Numbered from the stretch's first letter, positions 26,511 through 35,515 are shown. The stretch: 53,155 nucleotides of DNA from Desulfovibrionaceae bacterium (GCA_009778355.1 WRJY01000338.1:1-53155), one strand, 5' to 3'. Program-made: numbers and translations. Notes: generated from the letters alone by a model not told the origin.

Positions 26511-27499
26511 AGCGGCTCGATCGGCGCCGCTGGCTCGGCCATGCGCTTGCCGGAGCGCTGGGCGCGTGGCCCTTGCATGACGCGATGGCTGCTTTTTCCG
26601 AGTCGCCCTTTCCTTCCCAGCCCATTTCGCTCTGGGTGCCCTGGCCTCCAGGCGGTGCCACCGATGTTTCCTTGCGCCTGCTGGCCCAGATAGCCTCGCA
26701 GTCGCTGGGCCAAACCGTCATAGTCAAAAACCGCAGCGGCGCCGGCGGCATCCTTGCCATGCCCCTGCTGCAAACGGCGCCGCCGGACGGCTACACCATC
26801 GCCCAGATGCCGCAACCGGTCTTTCATGCGCCGCACGTCCAGAAGGTGCCCTGGGACCCGATCCGCGATGTCACGCCGATCATCCAGATCTCCAGTGTCA
26901 CCTTCGGCGTGCTGGTCGCGGGCGGCAGTTCCATGCGCTCGCTCGACGATCTGTTCGCGTTCGCCAGGAAGTATCCCGGCGAGTTGACCATCGCCACCAA
27001 CGGCGTCGGCACGACGCCGCACATCGTGCTCGAACAATTGTTCACCGCGCGCGGTCTGCGCTATATCCATGTGCCATACAAGGGAACAGCCGAGCAGTTG
27101 AACGCCATCGCATCCGGGCAGGTCATGGCGGGCGTCAACTCCTCCGGCTTCGGGCCGGCGGTCGATGCGGCAATCCTGCGCCTGCTGGTCATTTTCACGG
27201 CAGAGCGATCCAGGCGCTGGCCGCAAGTGCCCACGCTGCGCGAACTCGGCATCGACATCGTGGCCAAGTCGCCCTACGGCCTGGCGGGGCCGCGCGGCCT
27301 ACCGCCGCACGTGGTATCGGTGCTGCACGACGCCTTCAAACAGGCCGTCTTCGATCCGCGCTTCCAGACCGAACTCGTCAAGTACGACCAGGAAATCGAC
27401 TACCTCGGCCCCGAGGCGTATGCGCAATCGTGCCGCAATATCTATGAGCAGGAGCGCGTGGCCGTGGAAAAAATGGGCCTCGCGAACCAAGGCGACTGA
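26507..27499 (+). CDS. Bug/TctC-family periplasmic receptor embedded in the lut-like operon
   Basis: A 330-residue exported Bug-type protein: MKRLDRRRWLGHALAG (twin-arginine-like), then ISLWVPWPPGGATDVSLRLLA (ligand loop), VIVKNRSGAGGILA and IHVPYKGTAEQLNAI. AGGAGGGG sits directly before the ATG, which overlaps the permease stop by four bases, so it is translationally coupled to the transporter. No TctA/TctB is present. A Bug receptor in this position is unusual. It may deliver a carboxylate or a metal-carboxylate complex, but that is inference. Confidence 0.85.
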   Translation: MKRLDRRRWLGHALAGALGAWPLHDAMAAFSESPFPSQPISLWVPWPPGGATDVSLRLLAQIASQSLGQTVIVKNRSGAGGILAMPLLQTAPPDGYTIAQMPQPVFHAPHVQKVPWDPIRDVTPIIQISSVTFGVLVAGGSSMRSLDDLFAFARKYPGELTIATNGVGTTPHIVLEQLFTARGLRYIHVPYKGTAEQLNAIASGQVMAGVNSSGFGPAVDAAILRLLVIFTAERSRRWPQVPTLRELGIDIVAKSPYGLAGPRGLPPHVVSVLHDAFKQAVFDPRFQTELVKYDQEIDYLGPEAYAQSCRNIYEQERVAVEKMGLANQGD

Positions 27500-27523
27500 T
27501 TCCGGCAACGTTCTGAAAACCGC

Positions 27524-29944
27524 ATGAGACAAACAGCAATTTTGATGGGAGCGGCGCTGGCGGGCCTGCCCGCCGCCACATGGGCGCAGGCCAGCGCACC
27601 CGTCGCCGAACTCGAAACTGTTACCGTCATCGGCGCGGCGCCGTTGCCGGGGCTGGACGTACCCAAGAACCGCATCCCCGCCAATGTGCAGAACGCCAGC
27701 GGCGAAGACATCGAGCGCAGCCAGGCGCCCGACCTGAGCAACTTCATGAATCGCCAGCTCGGCAGTGTGCACATCAACGAGGTGCAGAACAACCCGCTGC
27801 AACCGGACCTCAACTACCGCGGCTTCACCGCTTCGCCCCTGCTGGGCGCGCAGCAAGGCTTGTCGGTCTACATGGACGGCGTGCGTCTGAACCAGCCCTT
27901 CGGCGACGTGGTGAGCTGGGACCTCATCGCCAAAACCGCCATCTCCTCGATGGCGCTGATGCCCGGCTCCAATCCGCTGTTCGGTCTCAATACGCTGGGC
28001 GGCGCGGTGTCGATCCAGACCAGGAGCGGCTTCGACAGCCCCGGCAGCTCGGTGCAGTTGCTCGGCGGCTCCCATGGCCGCGGCTCGGCCGAGTTCCAGA
28101 CCGGCGGCAGCCGCGCCGATGGCTGGCACTGGTACGCCACGGGCAACGCCTTCCACGAAGATGGCTGGCGCCAGAGCTCGCCATCGGACGCGCAACAGTT
28201 CTTCGCCAAGGCGGGCAGGCGCACCGGCGGCGCCAGCGGCGGCGGCAATTCCAGCGATCTCTCGCTGACGCTGGCCCTGGCCAGCACCGGTCTCACCGGC
28301 AATGGCATGCAGGAACAAACCCTGCTGGAACGCGACTACGCCAGCATCTTCACCAAGCCCGACAACACCAAGAACCGCGCCGCGCTGCTGAACCTCGCGC
28401 TCAGCCACGAGATCGACAGCAACCACACCCTGACCGCCAACCTCTACTACCGCCACATCCGCACCCGCACCTACAACGGCGACGTGAACGACGATTCCTA
28501 CGGCGAAAACCTCTACCTTGCCAGCGCCGGCGAGACCGCCGCCAGCTACCCGCCTTTCCCCTACCTGCGCTGCCTGGCCGAAGCGCGGAGCGACGACGGC
28601 GAACCCTCCGAAAAGTGCAACGGCGTCATCAACCAGACCCAAACCAGGCAATACAACTACGGCATCGGCGCACAATACAACGCGCAAAACAAGCTGTTTG
28701 GCCTGCCGCACCAGTGGATGATCGGCGGCGCCCTGGACGCCGCGCGCATTCACTTCACGCAAGGCTCGGAGCTGGGCTACATCAACCCCGACCGCTCCAT
28801 CACCGGCGTCGGCGTGTTTGGCGATGGCTCGGTCAGCACCAACGAAGGAGAGGTTTACGACACCCGCGTCAACCTGAAAGGCAGCACCTCTACCTTCAGC
28901 CTGTTCGGCAGCAGCATGCTCTCGCTTGACGACCGCACGGCGCTGACCCTGGCAGGCCGCTACAACCGCTTTCACATCAGCAACCGTGACCGCATCAACC
29001 CCGGCGGCAGCGGTGGTTCGCTGGACGGCAACTACACCTATCAGCGATTCAACCCCGCCGTGGGTCTGACCTACACGCCCGTCAAGAACTTCACCGCCTA
29101 CGCCGGCATCAACCAGGGCAGCCGCGCGCCGTCCTCCATCGAACTGGGCTGCGCCGATCCCGACAACCCCTGCAAGCTGCCCAACGCCTTCGCTGGCGAT
29201 CCGCCGCTCAAACAAGTCGTCACCACCACCACTGAAATCGGCGTGCGCGGCAAGACCGCTGGCGGGCTGGTATGGAATGCCGGCCTGTTTCGCTCCGACA
29301 ACCGCGATGACCTGCTGTTCGTCGCCAACGACGCCAGCGGCTTCGGTCACTTCAGGAATTTCGGCAAAACGCGCCGCCAGGGCGTTGAACTCGGCTTGGC
29401 GATGCCGCTGGCCAAGTCACTGATGGTCGGCGCCAATTACACCTTTCTCGACGCCACATTCCGCAGCAGCGAAACCATCGGCGGCGCGGCCAACAGCAGC
29501 AGCAACGCTGACGGCAACATCCGCATCCGTCCCGGCGACCGCATCCCGATGACGCCCAGGCAGATGCTCAAGCTCTTCGTCGACTGGCAAGTCACGCGCC
29601 AATGGTCACTCGGCGGCGATCTGATCGCCATCGGCGGCAGCGCCGCTCGCGGCAACGAGAACGGCCTGAACCAGCCCGACGGCATCAACTACCTGGGTTC
29701 AGGCCGCAGCCCCGGCTATGCGGTGCTCAACCTGAGCTCTGCCTACGAACCACGCCGTGGCCTGCGCTTCTTTGTTCAGATCAACAACGTCTTCAACCAC
29801 CGCTACAGCACCGCCGCGCAACTCGGCGCAACGCCCTTCGACGCCAATGGCAGCGTGATGTACCGCTCGTTCAGCAACTCGACCTTCCTGTCGCCTGGCG
29901 CGCCGCGATCCATCTGGGTGGGAATGAATTACAGGTTCGAGTAG
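27524..29944 (+). CDS. TonB-dependent outer-membrane receptor (candidate lanthanophore receptor, LutH-like by position)
   Basis: An 806-residue receptor: signal peptide, a plug domain (PDLSNFMNRQLGSVHINEVQ, LSVYMDGVRLNQPFGDVVSWD, NPLFGLNTLGGAVSI) and a beta-barrel ending in MNYRFE with the terminal aromatic residue expected for outer-membrane insertion. It follows the Bug gene by 24 bases and closes the run that begins with the ABC ATPase. In known lut clusters a TonB receptor imports the lanthanide-chelate, so the same role is proposed here. Several loops are Asn/Asp-rich, but no specific metal motif can be claimed. Confidence 0.85.
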   Translation: MRQTAILMGAALAGLPAATWAQASAPVAELETVTVIGAAPLPGLDVPKNRIPANVQNASGEDIERSQAPDLSNFMNRQLGSVHINEVQNNPLQPDLNYRGFTASPLLGAQQGLSVYMDGVRLNQPFGDVVSWDLIAKTAISSMALMPGSNPLFGLNTLGGAVSIQTRSGFDSPGSSVQLLGGSHGRGSAEFQTGGSRADGWHWYATGNAFHEDGWRQSSPSDAQQFFAKAGRRTGGASGGGNSSDLSLTLALASTGLTGNGMQEQTLLERDYASIFTKPDNTKNRAALLNLALSHEIDSNHTLTANLYYRHIRTRTYNGDVNDDSYGENLYLASAGETAASYPPFPYLRCLAEARSDDGEPSEKCNGVINQTQTRQYNYGIGAQYNAQNKLFGLPHQWMIGGALDAARIHFTQGSELGYINPDRSITGVGVFGDGSVSTNEGEVYDTRVNLKGSTSTFSLFGSSMLSLDDRTALTLAGRYNRFHISNRDRINPGGSGGSLDGNYTYQRFNPAVGLTYTPVKNFTAYAGINQGSRAPSSIELGCADPDNPCKLPNAFAGDPPLKQVVTTTTEIGVRGKTAGGLVWNAGLFRSDNRDDLLFVANDASGFGHFRNFGKTRRQGVELGLAMPLAKSLMVGANYTFLDATFRSSETIGGAANSSSNADGNIRIRPGDRIPMTPRQMLKLFVDWQVTRQWSLGGDLIAIGGSAARGNENGLNQPDGINYLGSGRSPGYAVLNLSSAYEPRRGLRFFVQINNVFNHRYSTAAQLGATPFDANGSVMYRSFSNSTFLSPGAPRSIWVGMNYRFE

Positions 29945-29982
29945 CGCGCGGTTCCTTTTCTCCTGGTTGCAAGCGAAAGCAT

Positions 29983-32103
29983 TCAGAACCGGTACACCCC
30001 ACTGGCGCCAACCATCCAGTTGCGTCTGGGCGAGGGTTCGAAATAGCGGCCATTGCCTTCGTTGACGATGACCGAACCGATGTAGCGTTTGTCGAACACG
30101 TTATCGACGCGCGCGAAAGCGCTCAATTCCCAGTGCCCCCGTTGCTTGACGTAGCCGGCGAACAGCGCCGTCACGCCATAGCCCGGCGCGCTGGCGGTAT
30201 TGAGGTCGTTGGCCTGAACCTTGCCGGCCGCGCGCACTTCCGCGCCGACGCGCCAGCCCTCGGGCGGCATCCAGCCGAACGAGGCAAAAAGCGTCTGCGC
30301 CGCAATACCCGGAATGCGGTTGCCCGCCGCCACCAGGCTGCCCGCGGGGCAAGGCTGCACCGGACAAAACGAATCGCTGTAGCGCGCATCGATCCACGTG
30401 TAGGCCAGCAGCGTGCGCCAGTGCCGGTCGGTTTCATGCTGCCAGGCCAGCTCCAGCCCCTTGCGCCTGGTTCGCCCGGCGTTTTGGAAGCTGGCCCGCC
30501 CGCCCACGTTGGCGGCGGTCACGATTTCGTTTTTGGTGACGGTCTCGAACAGCGCCGCCGTCAGCAAACCGCCCGCCAAACGCGCCTTGGCGCCGATTTC
30601 GATGTTGTCGTTGGTTGCGGGCTTCAACGCGAAGTTCAGCCCCCCCAGCCCGTCGGGCCGGTACGACAGCTCATTGAGCGTGGGCGTCTCGAATCCGCGC
30701 CCGGCAGAAACGTATAACGCCAAATTGCGCGTCGCTGCGTAACGCAATGAGGCCGCTGGCAGTAGCCTGGCGTAGCGCGCGCTGCCGCTGTCGTCGCCGT
30801 TGCCGTCAACGATATAGCGGTCGTGCGAATCGAAGCGAACCTGGCTGCGGCGCACCCCGGCTTCAAGCGTCCACTGATCGGCGAACGCCCAACTGGATTG
30901 AAGGTAGGGATCGGTATTGCCGATGTGGTTGATCTCGTTGCGGCGCAACTGCCCCTGCACGCCAAGGATCGGATCGGCGATGCCGCCAACGTAATTTTCA
31001 TACCCCGTGCGGTGCTCGCGCATGTGGTCGTAGCCCAGCCCCGCCACCAGTTCCAGAGGGCGCCCGACCAGCTTCATCTTCGATGTCCATCGCAGATCGA
31101 CGCCCGCGTAGGCGCGCGAGAGGTTCACCAGGCCACCGGCGCTCGTGGGGCTCGCCTGCGCCGCCGGCGGCAGAGCCAGGTACTGCACAGTCTTGCGTTC
31201 GCCCGCATAGAGCATCACGCGCAGCGCATTGGCCGCGTTGATGCGGCGCTCGTACAGCAGGCCGCCTTGCGATTGATTCACGGTCTTGCGCGTATCGTAC
31301 TGGCTGGCGATATCGGCGCTGCGCGGGTTCAGGGCGTATTGCGCGGCTGTCAGGCCCAGCGGATCCTGGGCATGAATGTTCACGCCGTTGGCGATCAGCG
31401 TGAGCCGGCTGGCATCGTCGAGCGCCATGCCTATCTTGGCATTGAAGATGTTGCGCTGCGCCTGGCTGTGATCGCGGTAGCCGCCGGTCGAAAAATGGCT
31501 GGCGCTGAGCACGTAATCGATCGCGCCCGAAGAGCCGCTGACCTTGGCGCCGACACGCGAAGTGCCGAAGCTGCCGCCGGCCACCGAAAGGCCCAGCGCC
31601 GGCGGGCCGTCGCCGGTTTCGGTGAACGCCTGCACCACGCCGCCCGATGAATTGCCATAGAGCGCGGAAAACGGCCCCCGCAGCACCTCGACCCGATCGA
31701 TCGAGCCCAGGTCGATGTTGGATACCTGCCCCTGCCCATCCGGCATCGTGGCAGGAATGCCGTCCACATACAGCCGCACGCCGCGCACGCCGAAGGTGGA
31801 GCGCGCGCCAAAGCCGCGTATCGACAACTGCAAATCCTGCGCGTAGTTCTGCCGGTTCTGGATTTGCAGCCCTGGCACCTGGCCCAGCCCTTCGGAGAGG
31901 TTCACGCCGAGGCGATCGGAGCGGATATCGCCGCCTTCCACGCGGTCCACCGACCCGGCCACATCAAAAACCGGCGCCGGGCCGCGCGGCGCCGACACCG
32001 TGACCTCGCCCAACGTCGGCGCTGCCGTCTGCTCCTGCGCCGCCAGCGGCATCGCCGACAGCAGGCAGCCCACGGCAAGCGTGGTTTTTTTCATCGTCGT
32101 CAT
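29983..32103 (-). CDS. TonB-dependent outer-membrane receptor (second, convergent)
   Basis: A 706-residue receptor. The signal is MTTMKKTTLAVGCLLSAMPLAAQ. The plug has GEVTVSAPRG, SIRGFGARSTFGVRGVRLYVDGIPATMPDGQGQ and VEVLRGPFSALYGNSSGGVV, and the barrel ends in VYRF. The plug resembles FecA/iron-chelate receptors more than the first TonB receptor does. ATG at 32103 has GAGGA about 12 bases upstream; MKK at 32094 is an alternative. It converges on the lut-like operon with only 38 bases between them. The ligand is unknown: ferric chelate, lanthanide chelate and PQQ are all possible. Confidence 0.85.
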   Translation of the reverse strand: MTTMKKTTLAVGCLLSAMPLAAQEQTAAPTLGEVTVSAPRGPAPVFDVAGSVDRVEGGDIRSDRLGVNLSEGLGQVPGLQIQNRQNYAQDLQLSIRGFGARSTFGVRGVRLYVDGIPATMPDGQGQVSNIDLGSIDRVEVLRGPFSALYGNSSGGVVQAFTETGDGPPALGLSVAGGSFGTSRVGAKVSGSSGAIDYVLSASHFSTGGYRDHSQAQRNIFNAKIGMALDDASRLTLIANGVNIHAQDPLGLTAAQYALNPRSADIASQYDTRKTVNQSQGGLLYERRINAANALRVMLYAGERKTVQYLALPPAAQASPTSAGGLVNLSRAYAGVDLRWTSKMKLVGRPLELVAGLGYDHMREHRTGYENYVGGIADPILGVQGQLRRNEINHIGNTDPYLQSSWAFADQWTLEAGVRRSQVRFDSHDRYIVDGNGDDSGSARYARLLPAASLRYAATRNLALYVSAGRGFETPTLNELSYRPDGLGGLNFALKPATNDNIEIGAKARLAGGLLTAALFETVTKNEIVTAANVGGRASFQNAGRTRRKGLELAWQHETDRHWRTLLAYTWIDARYSDSFCPVQPCPAGSLVAAGNRIPGIAAQTLFASFGWMPPEGWRVGAEVRAAGKVQANDLNTASAPGYGVTALFAGYVKQRGHWELSAFARVDNVFDKRYIGSVIVNEGNGRYFEPSPRRNWMVGASGVYRF

Positions 32104-32172
32104 GAACAATTCACATCCTCGGCGCCGTGGACGGCGACACCGCCACACCGCACCCCCTTCAACTCTCGAACC

Positions 32173-32544
32173 TCAGACGGCGCCTGCGCCCTGCAACTCG
32201 GCCCATTCGGCATCGGTGAACAGGCGCGAGCGGGTCAGGAAGGCTTTTCCGGTCGAGCCTTCGAGCGAAAAAGTGCCGCCGTAGCCGTCGATGACGTCGA
32301 TGATGAGTTGCGTGCGCTTCCAGTATTCGTATTGCGCCGCACCGATGTAGAAGGGCACGCCGCCGATGTCGCCCAGATGCACGTCATGGGCGCCGATGGT
32401 CAATTCGCCTTCCAGGTAACAGTTGGGGGCGCTATTGTCGCAGCAGCCGCCGGACTGATGGAACATCAGCCGCGGGCCGTGTTGCGCCTTCAATTCGGCG
32501 ATGAGCCGCAACGCGGCCGGCAGGGCCACCACGCGATCGACCAT
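32173..32544 (-). CDS. DUF779 protein
   Basis: A 123-residue DUF779 protein with RLMFHQSGGCCDNSAPNC (clustered cysteines) and KRTQLIIDVIDGYGG. The family almost always sits next to aldehyde dehydrogenases of the ExaC/AcoD type, as here, 34 bases downstream of the enzyme. The vicinal cysteines suggest metal or redox binding. The function is not established. Confidence 0.85.
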   Translation of the reverse strand: MVDRVVALPAALRLIAELKAQHGPRLMFHQSGGCCDNSAPNCYLEGELTIGAHDVHLGDIGGVPFYIGAAQYEYWKRTQLIIDVIDGYGGTFSLEGSTGKAFLTRSRLFTDAEWAELQGAGAV

Positions 32545-32578
32545 GAGGCTGTCTCCCCGGCGAATCGGCGCCGCCGCT

Positions 32579-34099
32579 TCAGAAAAAGCCCAGTTTCTGC
32601 TCGCCGTAGCTGACCAGCAGGTTCTTTGTCTGCTGGTAGTGGTCGAGGATCACCTTGTGGGTTTCGCGGCCAATGCCCGATTCCTTGTAGCCGCCGAAGG
32701 CCGCGTGCGCCGGATAGACGTGGTAGCAGTTGGTCCACACGCGGCCAGCCTTGATGGCGCGGCCCATGCGGTAGGCGACGTTGCCGTTGCGGCTCCAGAC
32801 GCCGGCGCCCAGGCCATACAGGGTGTCGTTGGCAATGGCCAGCGCCTGCGCTTCGTCCTTGAAGGTGGTCACCGCCAGCACCGGGCCGAAGATTTCCTCC
32901 TGGAAGATGCGCATCTTGTTGTGGCCCTTGAACACCGTCGGCTGGACGTAATAACCGCCAGCCAGTTCGCCCGGCAGTTGCGCGCGCGCACCGCCGGTCA
33001 GCACCTGCGCGCCTTCCTGCCGGCCCAGGTCGAGATAGGAAACGATCTTGTTGATCTGCTCCATCGAGGCCTGCGCGCCGAGCATGGTGCCGGTGTCCAG
33101 CGGGTTGCCCTGCTTGATGGCGGCGACGCGGGCCAGGCAGCGTTCCATGAAACGGTCGTAGATCGACTCCTGGATCAGCGCCCGGCTCGGGCAGGTACAC
33201 ACCTCGCCCTGATTGAGGGCGAACAGCACCAGTCCTTCGATGGCCTTGTCCAGAAAGCTGTCGTCCTGGGCCATGACATCCTCGAAGAAGATGTTGGGCG
33301 ACTTGCCGCCCAGCTCCAGCGTGGCCGGGATCAGGTTGTTGGCGGCGGCCTGCGCGATGACGCGGCCCGTGGAAGTCGAGCCGGTGAAGGCGATCTTGGC
33401 GATGCGCTTGCTGGTGGCCAGCGGCATCCCGGCCTCGCGGCCAAAACCGTTGACCACGTTGAGCACGCCCGGCGGCAGCAGGTCGGCAATCAGCTCGACG
33501 AGCAGCAGGATCGAGATCGGCGTCTGCTCCGCCGGCTTGAGCACCACGCAGTTGCCCGCGCCCAGGGCCGGCGCCAGCTTCCAGGCCGCCATCAGCAGCG
33601 GGAAGTTCCATGGAATGATCTGCCCCACCACGCCGAGCGGCTCGTGAAAATGGTAGGCCACGGTGTGCTCGTCGATTTCGGACAGCGCGCCTTCCTGCGC
33701 CCGCAGGCAACCGGCGAAATAGCGGAAGTGATCGACGGACAGCGGCACATCGGCATTCAGCGTTTCGCGCATCGGCTTGCCGTTGTCTATGGTCTCGGCG
33801 TAGGCCAGCAGTTCGAGGTTGGCCTCGATGCGGTCGGCGATCTTGAGCAGAATGCCCGATCGCTCGGCCGGCGCGGTGCGGCCCCACTTGCCGGCAGCGG
33901 CATGCGCGGCGTCGAGCGCCAGCTCGATATCCTCGGCGCTGGAGCGGGCCGCCTTGGTGTAGGGCTTGCCGTTGATGGGTGAGACGACATCGAAGTACTG
34001 CCCCTTCACGGGCGCGACCCACTGGCCGCCGATGAAGTTGTCGTACCGTGCCTTGTAATGGACTTTGGCGCCAGCGGCGCCGGGGGCTGCGTAGAGCAT
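32579..34099 (-). CDS. NAD-dependent aldehyde dehydrogenase, ExaC/AcoD-like
   Basis: A 506-residue aldehyde dehydrogenase. Catalytic Cys301 is in NQGEVCTCPSR and general-base Glu262 in LELGGKSPN; PWNFP and GSTSTGR mark the NAD site. The family oxidises acetaldehyde and other short aldehydes produced by PQQ alcohol dehydrogenases. Here it could serve ethanol co-oxidised by XoxF, or formaldehyde at low efficiency. AGGAGACATTC precedes the ATG at 34099; the longer frame to 34183 lacks conservation. An inverted repeat lies 59-138 bases upstream. Confidence 0.9.
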   Translation of the reverse strand: MLYAAPGAAGAKVHYKARYDNFIGGQWVAPVKGQYFDVVSPINGKPYTKAARSSAEDIELALDAAHAAAGKWGRTAPAERSGILLKIADRIEANLELLAYAETIDNGKPMRETLNADVPLSVDHFRYFAGCLRAQEGALSEIDEHTVAYHFHEPLGVVGQIIPWNFPLLMAAWKLAPALGAGNCVVLKPAEQTPISILLLVELIADLLPPGVLNVVNGFGREAGMPLATSKRIAKIAFTGSTSTGRVIAQAAANNLIPATLELGGKSPNIFFEDVMAQDDSFLDKAIEGLVLFALNQGEVCTCPSRALIQESIYDRFMERCLARVAAIKQGNPLDTGTMLGAQASMEQINKIVSYLDLGRQEGAQVLTGGARAQLPGELAGGYYVQPTVFKGHNKMRIFQEEIFGPVLAVTTFKDEAQALAIANDTLYGLGAGVWSRNGNVAYRMGRAIKAGRVWTNCYHVYPAHAAFGGYKESGIGRETHKVILDHYQQTKNLLVSYGEQKLGFF

Positions 34100-34157
34100 G
34101 AATGTCTCCTGTTTGATTTGAGAGAGGGGGGCGCGAAAAATGGGCGTGTACTCTTTA

Positions 34158-34237
34158 GTGTGCTGTCTCACCAATACCTTCACACGATGAAATCGATGGA
34201 TTCGCGTTCAGGGCAAGGCATTTGTGAGACGGCACAC
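34158..34237. promoter_or_regulatory. Inverted repeat upstream of the aldehyde dehydrogenase gene
   Basis: GTGTGCTGTCTCAC (34158-34171) and GTGAGACGGCACAC (34224-34237) are inverted copies with one mismatch, 52 bases apart. Each arm is itself close to a TGTG-N6-CACA palindrome, the form of a dimeric operator. I found no GG-N10-GC promoter between it and the gene, so the regulator may not be sigma-54-linked. Confidence 0.5.
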
Positions 34238-34322
34238 CAGCTTGCGGCGCTCGTTTGATTTTCATGATACTCCTCGGCCATCGTCAAGGATGCGTGGTTG
34301 GCAGGGCGGTGGCGGCGCTTTT

Positions 34323-34577
34323 TCAGAGCGGTTTCGATGCCGCGCGCGTTCCGCTTTCGAGCAGGGCGCGGTGCGCGAGCACCGCGTCTCGCACTGGCGG
34401 GTGCAGGGCGGCAGCGCCTCCACGGTCGATGAGTTGCAGCAGTTCCGCGCGCATGATCGGCGCCCAGTTGCGCTTGATGTGCTGCGCGATCTGTTCGAGC
34501 GCCTCCTGGCGATCGGGCATGGCGAGAAAGAACTCGCCGATGCGGTTGGCCATGTACACGAGGTTGTCGGCATTCAT
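34323..34577 (-). CDS. fdsD: Formate dehydrogenase delta subunit
   Basis: An 84-residue protein of the FdsD family: LVYMANRIGEFFLAMPDRQEALEQIAQHIKRNWAPIMR. FdsD assists assembly or stability of the molybdenum formate dehydrogenase. Its ATG at 34577 overlaps the fdhD stop by four bases. It is the last gene of the fds run. Length and motif are typical. Confidence 0.9.
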   Translation of the reverse strand: MNADNLVYMANRIGEFFLAMPDRQEALEQIAQHIKRNWAPIMRAELLQLIDRGGAAALHPPVRDAVLAHRALLESGTRAASKPL

Positions 34578-35515
34578 GAGAAACGCTCCTGCAAGGCATT
34601 GCCGAACACGCGCCCGGCGTGGCTGTAGGCGACCAGGTCGTCGCCACGGGCGAATCCCACCAGGCACAGGCCCGCCTCCCTGGCCAGGTCGAGAGCCATG
34701 GTCGTGGGCGCCGACATGGCCGCCAGCGTGCCGACGCCCGCCAGCACGGTTTTTTGCGCCATCTCGAAACTGGCCCGGCTGGTCACGCACAGAAAGCCGC
34801 CGCCAAGGTCTTGCGCCGCGCGCAGGGCCGCGCCAATGACCTTGTCCAGCGCGTTGTGCCGCCCCACATCCTCGCGCATGTGGCCCAGCGTTCCGTCGGC
34901 CCGGCACCACGCGGCGGCGTGCGTTGCGCCGGTGGCGCGCTGCAAGACTTGCCGTTGGCGCATCTCCTCGATGCCTCGGGCGATGGCTTGCGGCGCGATG
35001 CCCGGCGCGCCGCCAACGCGCGGCAGCGGCAGCCGCACCTGGCCGAGCGCCTGCGCGCCGCACAGGCCGCAGCCGGTGCGGCCGGCCATCGTCCGGCGGC
35101 GCTGTTTCAGGCGCTCGAAGCTGGCGCTGGCGATGTCCAGCTCCACCGTGAAGCCCTCGGCGGCGGCGTGGACTTCCACGCCATAGAGCTGCGCGGGGCT
35201 GGCGAGCAGCCCCTCGGTGATGGCAAAGCCCAGCGCCAGGTCTTCCAGGTCGGCGGGCGTGGCCATCATGACGGCGTGCGAGATGCCGTTGAACGACAGC
35301 GCCACCGGCGCTTCCTCGGCCAGCCAGTCGGCGCCGGTGTGCACGCCGCCGCCGCCGCGGCGCGCCGCCACGCGCGCCACCCGCGCGCCCGCAAGGCCGT
35401 CGCAAAACGCTTTCGCCCCCTCTTGCCCATCCCCTCCCCTGCAAGGGGTGAGGGGAGCAAGAAAGCTTTCGCGGCAGTTTTCCGCGGCTGCAAAAGGGGT
35501 ATCGGCGATTTTCAT
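34574..35515 (-). CDS. fdhD: FdhD sulfurtransferase for formate dehydrogenase, with repeat-derived N-terminal insert
   Basis: A 313-residue protein of the FdhD family, which transfers sulfur from IscS to the molybdenum cofactor of formate dehydrogenase. The CxxC of RTGCGLCGAQ (Cys149, Cys152) and the REDVGRHNALDKVIG motif are present. Residues about 8-55 are low-complexity and include AKAFCDGLAG, matching PKAFCDSLGG in the DUF447 tail; both are translated from the same palindromic repeat. ATG at 35515 overlaps the fdsA stop (ATGA); the very long frame upstream to 36934 is a shadow of fdsA. Confidence 0.88.
   Translation of the reverse strand: MKIADTPFAAAENCRESFLAPLTPCRGGDGQEGAKAFCDGLAGARVARVAARRGGGGVHTGADWLAEEAPVALSFNGISHAVMMATPADLEDLALGFAITEGLLASPAQLYGVEVHAAAEGFTVELDIASASFERLKQRRRTMAGRTGCGLCGAQALGQVRLPLPRVGGAPGIAPQAIARGIEEMRQRQVLQRATGATHAAAWCRADGTLGHMREDVGRHNALDKVIGAALRAAQDLGGGFLCVTSRASFEMAQKTVLAGVGTLAAMSAPTTMALDLAREAGLCLVGFARGDDLVAYSHAGRVFGNALQERFS
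35393..35485. repeat. Dispersed palindromic repeat, copy B (inside fdhD 5' end)
   Basis: The segment has GTCGCAAAACGCTTT (35399-35413) shared exactly with copy A, then a palindromic CCCCTCCCCT-GCA-AGGGGTGAGGGG core (about 35431-35456) and a mirrored AAAGCTTTCGC. It lies in frame within fdhD and supplies about 40 codons. Borders are approximate. Confidence 0.6.

Noticed and set aside
27299..29350. A 683-codon open frame on the minus strand opposite the TonB receptor gene
   Set aside because: Low-complexity Ala/Val/Gly translation without motifs; the plus strand encodes a complete receptor with plug and barrel.
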